Under the pieces are notes generated by a model. It did no database searches, was not told the DNA's origin, and worked only from the letters and a program-made list of their open reading frames with translations. From Dicyema japonicum (lineage: Eukaryota; Dicyemida; Rhombozoa; Dicyemidae), in contig RDEW01000020.1 in NCBI GenBank assembly GCA_011109175.1, forward strand, positions 743,273-807,272: 64,000 bases of DNA, in the 5' to 3' direction. The translations under genes were made by a program, and so were the position numbers. Below, one piece after another: positions 53,213 through 63,415 of the stretch (positions are counted from its first letter, which is position 1; each line of letters starts with the position of its first letter).

Positions 53213-56205
53213 ATATGGTAATAATTTTGGCGGAGAGATTAAATTTTAAACGTGGCGTCATGTGGTCTACCAGTCATAACGTTTCTGGAGGAGCTCAGGG
53301 TGCACCTAATGCACCTAGGAAAAGGACCATTTGCTCACCCCCATCCGAAGTTGGTTCCTTCGGACGGCTTCTTTTAACTCTTCTCCCATCAACTCTCAAT
53401 GGGATCCTTCTACTACTCTCTGGCGACATCGAACTCAACCCAGGTCCCCAACTTTCAATTCTGCAGATTAACATCAACGGAATAAAGAGTAAAATTCTCG
53501 AATTAAGATCCTTCACAAACAACCAAAACATTGACGTGATCCTGCTTCAAGAAAGCAGGTTGACTCGATCCGCGACTACTCCTCATTTTCCAGGTTTCCA
53601 CTGCATCCGCCTAGATCGCCCGAACCGCCTCGGTAGAGGCCTTCTTACCATCATCAGAAAGAACCTCCGTTATTCTGACATATCCGCTGAGCTTAAGTCG
53701 CTAACTAACGATGGGACCACGGAAATCTCCGGATTCTTAATATCAAACGGATCGAGTACTCTCAAAATTGCTAACATATATCTCAGTCCTCTTGCCGGAA
53801 AGGATTCTTGTTGGAGTTATCCAGACTAAACAACCTAGAAAACCTAATACTTGTGGAGATTTTATTGCAAAGCTCCCTGCCTGGTTGAAATCGCAAACAA
53901 CTGACTCAAGAGGACTATCCCTAGTAAACCAACTCTCCTCTATGACAATCCTCAACAGCCCCACATTGCATACGAGAACTCCATTCAAGGAAGGTGACTC
54001 ATCTACATCCCCCGACATCACTTTCTGTTCATCTACTTTTGGACCCAACATTTCATGGACAGTACATTACGGATTATCCTCCGATCATAATCCAATAATC
54101 ATTCGATTCAAAAAATTTCTCTATCATCCAAAAACAACTGTTTCTTTCTTCAACTACAAAAAAGCAAATTGGGACGGCTACTCAAAACATGTTGACCAGG
54201 CTCTACTTTGCTTTGAGTTGAACATATTCCGTTCTATTGATGAGGTCGTCTACCATTTGAACAAAATAATTCTTGATGCTCGTAGTAGATTCATCCCTCG
54301 TGGAAGGTTCAAATACTACAACGAATTTTTGGATCAGAATACCAAATCACTAATCAGAGAAAGAAACCGCTTGAAAAGACACGTACCTCCCCTCCCGGGA
54401 CAGAAATCCCAGACAAAGTCTCTCAATGATGAAATTTCAAGAAGGATCAGAAGGGCTGAAGCAAACAAGTGGGAAAAGCGAATCTGCTCTCTCCCATTTC
54501 ATAAATCTGCCCAGATGGTCTGGAAGGCAATAAAAAGACTTGGCCCTAAAGAAAACTCCACCTCGAAACAAAAGACAGACCAACACAGCTTAAATAAACT
54601 AATGAAGTATTATACCGGTATAAGTCACAAAACCTTCAAGAAAATGGATGGACCCTCTTTGTTCTCGATGAGACCTAAAAGAATCCCGCCGATCACCTTT
54701 ATTTCTCATTCAAACGTATTCGAAGGCTTGAGATGATTAATCCTCCCGCTCTTGTGGTCCAGATGGCATCCCTTCAATACTTCTTAAACACCTTGGACCG
54801 GTTACTATTGGGGTAATCTCCCTTATTTTCAACTATTCTTTGAACATGAATTCCATCCCTACGATTTGGAAACTTTCCCACATACGCCCAATACCAAAAC
54901 CTGGCAAGGACAAAAACAATCCCGCTTCATACCGACCAATTTCTCTATTATGTTCATTTTCAAAATTATTGGAAAAACTGGTACTTGATCTCATTTCCCT
55001 GTCCCTTCCCTTCAGTTCCTCTCAACATGGCTTCAGAAAGTTCTATTCAACGTCCACACACCTTACTTCTCTCAATCAATTTATCCTTGATGGCTTCAAC
55101 TCAAGTCCTCGTCACCTCAAAACCATCGTCTGCTCTGTGGATCTGCGTAAAGCCTTTGACTCTGTCTCCAGGAAAACTTAACCAGGAAATTATTTGGGCA
55201 CTCAATTAACCCCAATCTAAAACTCTGGCTTTCGAATTTCCTCAGCGGAAGAAGGGCCCGGGTTTGTATGGATGGGACCAAATCACTTTCGAGACTACTT
55301 CCCAATGGTGTTCCGCAAGGCTCTCCTTTGTCCCCCGCCTTATTCAACCTTTTTATGTCCGATTTGCCACGATCAGTTGATAAAGACGATCTTCTCCTCT
55401 CCTATGCTGATGACATTCTAATTGGATCTCGTGACCAGGATCTCCTAAAAGCCTCAGAAAGAGTTCAAAAACAACTACACGTGATTCAAATTGGTTAATC
55501 TCCAACAGATTTGATATATCTCCTGAGAAATCCTCCACATCCCTATTTACCTCAGACAAACGTCTTGGAAGAATGACCGTTAATTTATTTATCAACCAAA
55601 CTAAAATACCTTTTACGAAGAAATTGAAAATCTTAGGAGTCGCCTTTGACACGCACATGACCTTCTCCCCTCATGTCGAATATATCTCCGGAACCTGCTC
55701 AAGAAAGCTTGGTTTGATCAAATCTATTTTTGGTGGCATCAGAACCCCTCTCCCAGCATTAAAACTACTACATAAACAATTCATTGAGCCATCTATCAGC
55801 TACGCCTGTGCGTCTTGGGGAATCAACCTATCCTGGACGAACAAACAGAAAATCAGTGATATTCAGTCTATATCAGCTACAACTATCGGCAAGCTCGTGA
55901 GAACAGTCAGTCTCACACCCACCTCCTTGGAAGACCTTATCGGACAAAATGGGAAGGATTCGCCGCTCTGTGCCGAAAATCCAACTTCCTACAATGCTCC
56001 AATGGATTGGGTCTTACTAAAAGACTCTACATCACCCCTCTTAATTTTCTTTCAAAACCCTCCCGTCCTCAGAGAAGCTGTGTTGGATCTCGGAAGGTCT
56101 ACCGGAAAAAGATGAGAGACCTGATGGAGGCGGCCGGGATCACCTAATTAGTTTAATACAATTAAATTAACTATTGGTGTTCTTGGATTAAATAAATGGA
56201 GGTGT
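53213..56205 (+). mobile_element. 2A-containing jockey/CR1-like LINE, fullest copy
   Basis: Retrotransposon moving by target-primed reverse transcription. Layout: leader ORF from 53215 with 69 codons before GDIELNPGP (53422-53448); AP-endonuclease directly after (LSILQININGIKSKILELRS, VILLQESRL, LGRGLLTIIRKN; later PDITFCSS and GLSSDHNPIIIRF with the catalytic Asp and His, 54005-54120); linker; reverse transcriptase (SYRPISLLCSFSKLLEKLVL, VCSVDLRKAFDSVSRKT, LLPNGVPQGSPLSPALFNLF, LLSYADDILI; 54925-55425); C-terminal region (KLKILGVAFDTHMTF, ISYACASWG; 55620-55825); tail GGGATCACCTAATTAGTTTA at 56133, ending ATTAAATAAATGG. At least four frame changes (about 53800, 54740-54840, 55180-55268, 55498-55573) show it is dead, but all domains remain. 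No typical poly-A tail; the end is a short TTAAATAA repeat. Confidence 0.88.
53422..53448 (+). other. 2A-like ribosome-skipping motif
   Basis: GDIELNPGP matches the canonical D-(V/I)-E-x-N-P-G-P. In known 2A sequences the ribosome fails to form the Gly-Pro bond and continues, splitting the product. The break would fall between 53445 and 53446. The upstream residues LLLTLLPSTLNGILLLLS form the Leu-rich helix expected before the motif. The endonuclease starts immediately after it. Confidence 0.85.
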
Positions 56206-57242
56206 CTTTTGTGGGTCTTTTCATAAAATTTATCGAAAAAATCATGATTCAAATCACTAGCGGATTATTGTATATATCACTCTTTCAGGCGATTATATTC
56301 AACAAATAATGACCTATCAAATGAATAAGACCATTCCTGAGATTTTTGATGGGTTAAAAACTATGATTAGACCTAGACTTCAGGAAAACAAGACCATCTC
56401 AACCGGTTTTGGGTCATTTCTCACTAAAGTTGCTTTTTTCTAGGAAGGAATCCCTCACGTAAACAATTTGCGAAAACTACTTTCAATTAAATTCGTAAAA
56501 TCATATTTGAGTGACAATCTGCAATCTTTTGTCTACTTAACATTGGAAAATAATAATTTCCTCATTTGAGCTCTTGATGTAGCATATGTGCAGATTTTTT
56601 TTAAATAAAAAATAAATCAATAAAATCGACTGAAAAAAATTAATTTATTAATTTTATAAATTATCACTTTTAAAAAATAGAGAAATAATTGGTGGAAAGG
56701 AAAACCATAAGAATTTAATAAAAGTTCAAAAACGTCACTAATAAATAGGGATGGTTGTTTTTGCTGATAAAGCACAAAAATAAATTGTAGTTTTTTTTTA
56801 TTTTTTAGATTCTACTCAACACCATTTTTATTGCGCATGAATGTGATACAGCATAATCTAACACGGCATATGTGCAGGTCTTACATAGTACATCATATAT
56901 ATGAATTGAACGCCTTCCTGTAGGCAGTCTTGATTTTCACAACAAGAAGGATTTGTAATGCTGTATAAATCAGATTCAATATAACCAGAGCATTTAAGCT
57001 AAAAATATTGAATTAATCAACTGTTGACGGAAATTTGTCCAATTCATAACCTAAATCTTCATTATTTACGAGTTCTTTTATTATTTGTAGAATCCACTAT
57101 ATTCCAACCCCTGATAAAAGTAGGCAGAATCCAGAGATGGAATAAAGCACGACATGGAACAGTTGAATCATAATATTTACATTTTAAAATTCATAAACTT
57201 TTTTTTCAGAAAAACAAAATATCACAATACTTAATCTGGACT
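56206..57242. other. AT-rich spacer
   Basis: No gene or named repeat seen. Words such as GTAGCATATGTGCAG occur twice (about 56578 and 56868). Confidence 0.4.
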
Positions 57243-57590
57243 TTAAATTATTAAGGATTGAGCTTTTGATGTAGCTCTTGTATGCTTGATTTCCTCATCT
57301 CCTCGGATTAGTTTAGCCGTCAAGAGCTCAACCCTTAGACCAATATAGCTGAATTCTCTCTTCTTTTGGAATTGACCCTTTGTACCACCCTCACTGTTCC
57401 CCTCATATACCACTTGAGAAAGCGAATCATTATACAGGACAGCTGTTTCTCCTGGTTCCTCTTCGACGTCACCTCCGAGTTCAGAGCCTCTTGAGAAAAG
57501 ATGATTAGTCACTCTAGTAATCTCATCATTATAATTATCAACTTTCAGCCCATGCCTATGCTCGATTATCATGCTCTCTAAGGTTTTCAT
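57243..57590 (-). CDS. Hypothetical protein, 115 aa
   Basis: ORF MKTLESMIIEHRHGLKVDNY ... with an acidic centre (GGDVEEEPGETAVLYNDSLS) and a charged C-terminal part (ELLTAKLIRGDEEIKHTRAT). Long for chance at this base composition and with mixed charged residues typical of coding sequence. Not recognised. Part of its sequence (GAGCTCAACCCTTAGAC) also occurs near 46950, so it could belong to a repeat. Confidence 0.35.
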   Translation of the reverse strand: MKTLESMIIEHRHGLKVDNYNDEITRVTNHLFSRGSELGGDVEEEPGETAVLYNDSLSQVVYEGNSEGGTKGQFQKKREFSYIGLRVELLTAKLIRGDEEIKHTRATSKAQSLII

Positions 57591-58009
57591 TATTAGAAAA
57601 ATTATGATTCAGCATGAAATATTTTTCAATATTGTTTTTATTTAAAATTCTATCTTAAACATCTTTTTATCAAACGGGAGAAGATTGTTTTAACATATCC
57701 ATTCATTCTTGTCAACCTTTCAATAAAATGATTTTCAATATCCCCCTTTACAGAAATAGAACTGGTTTTTTTGGAAATCTGTCTGATGTCTTTTTCCATT
57801 AAGATGCCGATTGATCTGGTATTTTTTGATGATTTTACAATCTTAGAGCATTTTTATAAAAATAAATCTCCTTCAGGTCTTCTTGTAAATAAGTATGTGT
57901 TTTTTAATTTTTTCTTATTTTTGCCTCTGATTTCTAATAGTTTTAATATTTGAGAAAAAACAAAAAACCATTAAATTTATTCCAAAAACCAAGGGTAACC
58001 AAATTAACT

Positions 58010-58215
58010 AACTCCTTGATCCTGACTCGTTCCAGCGTTCCGAACTTGTCTCCGTGTAACGAAGTTGTCCCCGGGAAAAGAATAGGTAGATCCTCTTGAT
58101 TCCGGCCAGGCATTGAGGTTTCCTAAGTAACGTGGTTCCAATGACGTCATCGGAGGGAAGGACAAATAATTATTGACCAACTAGCCACATAGCACCACAT
58201 GACGACCCATGGGCA
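58010..58215 (-). repeat. SINE-H copy with type I tail
   Basis: Reverse strand: CGTCATGTGGTGCTATGTGG, GACGTCATTGGAACCACGTT, CTCAATGCCTGGCCGGAATC, then GTCAGGATCAAGGAGTTAGT, TTGGTTACCCTTGG and GGAATAAATTTAATGG. Confidence 0.65.
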
Positions 58216-58315
58216 ATTTTATTAAATGTAGAATGCTAATGAACTACAAAAAACAATTTATAACATATAATTTAAAAAGAAATAAAAAAATACTAACAAA
58301 TTTAAAAAAAATAAT

Positions 58316-59686
58316 GGTAATGTTACAGTTTTTAATGAACTATATTTTTTCGCGAAAAAAATAAATAATAAAATAAATAATTATAAATTATATCAGCATA
58401 TTTAGAGTAACTTTCTCTTTTATATTTTTTTTATAATTAAAAAATTTATAAAAAGAAACATCACTATTTTAAGAAACACACTAATAGATATCACCAAAAA
58501 GCGCCGAGAACTCAGAGAAAACGCGATGTCGGTCTATTGCGTCCTGCAAGTCCCTCAGTGAGTTTCTCCAGATATATTCATAAAGATAACTCGTGAATAT
58601 TTGATTTGATGTTCCTTTATGCAATTATAATCAATTTTATACCATATTGTTGACGACTTTTTCTTTTAGCACGCTGCCATAGATTCTCGATGACTGCGTG
58701 TGGACATTTGGATCGGCGGGATCAACAAAATTTACCGTCATCCCATTGTGGGATTGGCTGCCATCCATCGGTTATAATCCTCGTCCCAGGAAGTATGCGT
58801 CTTGTAATCACATCTTTCAAGGTTTCCGTCGATCTACAATGTTCAATATTTTTAAATAAACCTATTTTTAACCTCTGCAAGAAAACAGCGCCCTGTTCCG
58901 CGCTCGATTCCTCCAAGGACTCTCCCGCCATTGACCGCGATGGTATTTGCGGTGGAAGAATTTAGACTCGTCGATTTCCACGACTTTTGGTTCTATTGAT
59001 TAACAAAATAAATTTAAACGATTATTTTCGTCAAGTCCACGAAGCAACTGTGTGACTGTCTCGAACCATGTCTCGCATGTTTCTCGACAAAAGCTATTCC
59101 AGTCCACAACAGTTGTCTTGGATATTTCAAGTTCGAAAGCTACTTCGCAAACGAAATGTTCTTTCGCCCACATACACGTTAGCTCCAAAATTGTTCTAAG
59201 ACTTAGATGGCTACCTAAAAATTAACAAAGTTGCACCACCTTCAAACCATGAGTGATTTCTGATGCTCGTCCTTTTCTTACACTTTTTGCATTTCCATAC
59301 ATGTTTATCGACCACTAGATTCAACACAAAAAAGTGACAATAAATCTAATTATTACACATTTTCAAAAATAACCTTGCAAGATCTGCAGAAAATTGTGTT
59401 CTTTATCAAACGCCGTGCTGCACACCACTTATGCATTCCTCCAGACTCTGTGTACCCATCAGAGGACTCAACAGGGAGAGTAGTTCGGCTTGAATGGCAG
59501 CACGACTCATTATTTCTTCTTGTTGAATTATGCTCTTGCTACCAGCTCGCACCATGTGATTCAAATTTATTCAAATTTATTCAAGAAAGTTACTCTAAAT
59601 ATGCTGATATAATTAATAATATAATTATTTATTTTATTATTTCTTTTTTTCGAAAAAAATATAGCTCATTAAACTGTAACATTACC
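58316..59686 (-). mobile_element. Merlin DNA transposon with long inverted repeats and 8-bp target duplication
   Basis: Ends GGTAATGTTACAGTTTTTAA (58316) and, inverted, GGTAATGTTACAGTTTAATG (59686); the inverted repeats continue for about 107 bp to AGAGTAACTTTCTC/AGAGTAACTTTCTT. Both sides are flanked by AAAATAAT (58308-58315 and 59687-59694), an 8-bp duplication as expected for Merlin. The reverse strand codes for an ISXO2/IS1016-like DDE transposase (see separate entry). Transposition is by cut and paste. Confidence 0.9.
58640..59320 (-). pseudogene. Merlin transposase, multi-exon, frame-broken
   Basis: In order: zinc ribbon WKCKKCKKRTSIRNHSWFE (about 59300-59240); HLSLRTILELTCMWAKEHF, ISKTTVVDWNSFCRETCE (59212-59080); VVEIDESKFFHRKYHRG (first catalytic Asp, about 58985-58935); GRVLGGIERGTGRCFLAEV; then NRSTETLKDVITRRILPGTR and IITDGW (second Asp); IENLWQRAKRKSRQQYG (catalytic Glu, about 58700-58650). 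Introns at 59239-59215 (25 nt), 59019-58993 (27) and 58861-58834 (28) are GT-AG and restore the family sequence across the joins. Single-base shifts remain near 58935 and in the NFVDPADPNVHTQ segment near 58735, so it is inactive. Confidence 0.85.
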
Positions 59687-59694
59687 AAAATAAT

Positions 59695-61440
59695 TAACTA
59701 TCCTTTGTTTTGTCGGTGATTCTTGGTTCTAAATAAAAATAAAAATTAAGCCCTATTTTAGGACAATTTCCACCCTAATGATCAGTATGTCCGATTCCTC
59801 CAACTGGTTATCGGTTCATGTTCTTCTCTTTGTCTCTTTTCTTCTTTCATTTGTGTGATAACAGTGATCTATTCGTCTGAAAATACACCTAGTACCTGGA
59901 TAACTACAAAATGGTCATTGGTCTTACCCATTTTTTACTAGCTTGGAGGGGTTCCCAATAGACTAAGAAATCACCGTTAAATTAAGGAGTTTCATTTGGG
60001 GGTGAATACGGAGTGCATGACTGTTCAATGCATGTAGTCAAGTAACCTTCACCTATATGCATAAGAAGTTTATAAAATCTTTTAAACGTCGTGGAGTCAT
60101 CTGGACATCTTTAGAAACAATTATTATGTCGTTGGCGTATTCAAAATTAAAGTGTTTTCTCTGGCACTAATGGAATTGGCAGAACTTGATACGACTCTTC
60201 AACTGATAAAAGTTTGAAATTCATTCTTAGGTTTTCTTGGGAAATCAGAATCAAAGATCTTCCTTGTTAGTATTTTTGGACGGAATAAAACGTCTTTTGG
60301 ATATTAATCGAGCATACTACTGATGTTTGATTTCCTGACCATCATAAATGAATTTCGATAGACAGATGAGGTGAATTATCGTTAAGGAACTCTTCTTTAA
60401 TTTGTGCTGGAAAAATCTCGCTAGTAGATGCAGTCAAATATGATTCAGAGCGAGTTATTCCAAGACTTCCACAGGAGTACATGATTGATATTGGCTTATG
60501 ATGAAGAGGTTATTTGGTCATCAAGATTTTAGGATCGGTCGTATATCCAAATTTCCAAACAATTGGAAATTGAGGCATTAGAAGTTTACGTTATGGGTGT
60601 GATGATTTGGAAGACTTCTGTGTCACTGTCCCTTCTTTGAAGGATTTGATTGACCGATAATACCTCGAAGACATAGATTATCAACATCTGTTTTTTTTGC
60701 TTGAACTTTTAAAGATCACTTTTTCAAAACAAAGATCGCGTACTTTAGTGAATCGTTCTTTATCGGTGCTTATTTTGGTGACGATTTTCTGAGAACTGAT
60801 CCTCAAACAAAAAGACTCTGCTGCAGTTTCTATCAAAAATGTGGGGATCCATATATGGCGTTCTTTCTGTTAAAAATTTGTCATTTCGTCCCCAAGTTCT
60901 CGTCATTCTGAGATGCTCGTCAGCCTTTAGGTACTGGGACCTGGTAAAACCATCAATTCAACAATAAAGTATTTAATGGTTGATATTTTTCTTTTCCAAC
61001 TCTATGATCTATACTGGAAGCATACTGGAAGCAATCCCAACTCTCGACCTCTTGGGGGTAGTTTCAGCCTTAGATCTGAAACCAAAACTACATTTCTGGC
61101 CTTCCTTTCTTCGTGTGCTTATATGTTTTCTTATCGTCGGAGATTTTAATCAATACATGCATAGGATGAAAGACTCAATGTATTGATCTACATTGAGTCT
61201 ATCAAATGTCAGATAAGAACAAAGAGTTCCGGTAGTGCTCTTTAACTTTCTCAAAGATCTTGGTACGAAATCGCTTCAACTCTCTTAGCTCAGGAAAAAC
61301 CCCACCCAACACTTCCTGGCTTGCTTTTGTTTGGAATGTCTACTCAATCTCGTGCTTCGAAACTCGGCATCTCATATCTCTTTTATTTAAATGTCACTAT
61401 GAGGGAAGATGATTGATAACGAAGGAATTCTCTTTCCCAA
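59695..61440 (-). pseudogene. LINE reverse-transcriptase remnant
   Basis: On the reverse strand, SINIQKTFYSVQKY (about 60318-60275) fits motif A and FEYANDIIIVSKDVQMTPRR (about 60150-60090) fits the catalytic region, with YADD mutated to YAND. Stops occur between. The clade cannot be told. The rest of the interval has no recognised gene; ORF 60980-61186 (+) is not considered coding. Confidence 0.5.
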
Positions 61441-61473
61441 AGGAAGAATCTCAAGGCACGCAACTCTATATAC

Positions 61474-62345
61474 CAGTGGTTCCCAACCTGGGTTCCACGA
61501 AATTTATTATAAATTATTTAATAATAGTTTTTAATTATTAAAATATATTAAGCCGTCATCAGTGAATACACACTGCGGAACTTGATTGTCTAGAAAGGAC
61601 ACTCACACAAGAAAAAGAAAAAAAAAGAAGTGAAGATCATTCCTTGGTTCTACGATTAGTTAAAATTAACTGTTCTTTACTTAAATAAAGTGTGTGTCCT
61701 GCCTATGCGGAGCTAATACCACGGCTCCGTGAAAAAGGCTGTTATTATATATTATATATTAAGCATCCACGCTTATATCTACATCAACAAGGTGCAAGTT
61801 GGAAATTTCCAATTTTGCGAAAGACGACAACTGAAAATCGACCAGAGCATTTTATGCAGTATATAATTATTTTAATTAACCAGGTGAGTTATCTTGTAGC
61901 ACGCTGTAGAGAGGCACATACAATTGCCGAAAATCTCATAAAGACATGTTCAAAAAAGATCATCGAATTTATTTATGGCCAACAAATTTTGTTGGTCATC
62001 CGTAAATAAAAATAACATTACATGCTTTGCCGTTCTGCTAAAGTATCTTGATGAATCAAAATGCGCATTGTATGATACAGTACTTCAAGACATTAAAGAT
62101 CATTTGGTAATTTTGGATGTTAACATTGCGAAATATTTTCCGGATAAATTTGATGACGATTAGGTTCAAAATCCGTTCAAAGCTAAAGTAGTACAAGCAA
62201 ATCTAACTTCAATTGAATATGAACATCTTATTGATTTGACATCAGAATCAACGTCAAATCAGATATATAATTGAATTGTAAGGGTTCCGCAAAAAATAAA
62301 TTAGCCTAAAAGGGTTCCGCGAGCATTTAAGGTTGGAAACCATTG
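61474..62345 (+). mobile_element. Internally deleted hAT transposon with 8-bp target duplication
   Basis: Ends CAGTGGTTCCCAACCTGGGT and, inverted, CAATGGTTTCCAACCTTAAA. Exact 8-bp duplication CTATATAC at 61466-61473 and 62346-62353. Inside are hAT transposase pieces: VSYLVARCREAHTIAENLIK (61890-61950) and, in another frame, NIAKYFPDKFDDD then VQNPFKAKV and LTSIEYEHLIDLTSESTSNQ (62100-62260). The central catalytic part is missing. A copy of F3 lies at 61553-61740. Confidence 0.88.
61553..61740 (+). repeat. F3 family copy inside the hAT element
   Basis: GCCGTCATCAGTGAATACAC, CTGCGGAACTTGATTGTCTA, CATTCCTTGGTTCTACGATT, ATAAAGTGTGTGTCCTGCC, GGAGCTAATACCACGGCTCC. Its insertion is later than that of the hAT element. 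Confidence 0.75.
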
Positions 62346-62989
62346 CTATATACTATCATCAAGCTTTATCTTAAGCTGCTGAGTTCCTTCTTATATTCGA
62401 ACCTGTTGAACCTGATCTAGGAGACCATATGGGATGACAAACTTCCCATTTGTCAAATGCCGCTCTATCGTTCGTGATATCACTTGTGTTGATATTTTTT
62501 CAATGACAATACAAGCACATAATATCTGAACAGCTACTCTGCAAAGAGTTTATTGTTTATTTAAGAATTGCCTTTGAGACTTCGGTGTAACATGACCGGT
62601 CACCAGAGCCTTTTTCAAGAAATTAGAAGTGGAATCTCATCCAAACTGGAAGATCTTTGAGATTGTTAGAGGGAATCCCAACTGCCTTTTAGCAGGCGGT
62701 TCAGACCCCATCTTTTTTCGACGTCTAAAAAATAAAGTGTGAGTTCTGACTTACTGAGTTTTTAGTAATGGAAACATTGCTATTATCTGGTGGATGGGCT
62801 GTTTATACTATATTTAGTTTTTGGTTAAAATTCACAATTTTATGGTCAATAAAAATCTATTTAGTAATACCATGGTTTTCTTAATTTTTTTTAATTTTTT
62901 AACGTTTAAAATATTACTCAACCTGAACCTATCTAATTCTTAATTTACCCCCAAGTAGAGTAGCATCAATATCGGTGTCAGCCCAAGAT

Positions 62990-63075
62990 GAGGTCCCTGT
63001 TAGGAAGTGCTGGGATCACGTGATTAGTGAATTTGTGTAACGGTGGTCTCTGGTGTTAAAAAAACATAGCGATAG
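62990..63075 (+). repeat. LINE/SINE 3' tail
   Basis: GGGATCACGTGATTAGTGAA, TTGTGTAACGGTGGTCTCTG and GTGTTAAAAAAAC at 63012-63070, close to the consensus. The preceding 62354-62990 shows no readable ORF. Confidence 0.65.
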
Positions 63076-63145
63076 TTATGGGGGATTACCTTATTAAAAA
63101 TCCTGCCGTGAGGGATGGATTCTTTCGCAGTTTAACCCCTTTGCT

Positions 63146-63415
63146 TCATAGTGTCATCTGAATGAACGTGTCATCCACTTTGGTCCTCAGGGAAAAACCC
63201 TCGACCCGTTCCACTACCACGATCCTTACTGAGTTGATCAGGCTATCCTCCTCTTCTAGCGTTTCTTCATCTTTTTTACGAAGGGCCAGCTTGACGTCTA
63301 CTTGAAACCTTAAATTTGAACGATCATAAGAAAATTCTAACATAAAAACGAATTTAAAAAATGAAAAACCCCTAATTAAATTTTTATTTGTAAGTTTTAA
63401 ATTTTTTTGTTTCAT
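63146..63415 (-). CDS. Hypothetical protein, 89 aa
   Basis: MKQKNLKLTNKN ... FKFVFMLEFSYDRSNLRFQV, then an acidic stretch DEETLEEEDSL and a hydrophobic-basic end. Not recognised. The GTAGACG after RFQ could be a splice donor. Lies 70 bp beyond a LINE tail, so element debris is also possible. Confidence 0.25.
   Translation of the reverse strand: MKQKNLKLTNKNLIRGFSFFKFVFMLEFSYDRSNLRFQVDVKLALRKKDEETLEEEDSLINSVRIVVVERVEGFSLRTKVDDTFIQMTL

Noticed and set aside
54985-55347. Plus- and minus-strand ORFs overlapping the reverse transcriptase
   Set aside because: They are frame shadows of the LINE reverse transcriptase; its motifs explain the sequence.
59375-59719. 114-codon plus-strand ORF with a hydrophobic end
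   Set aside because: It runs across the Merlin transposase 5' region and into the long inverted repeat and its flank; it is antisense to a coding motif (zinc ribbon exon).
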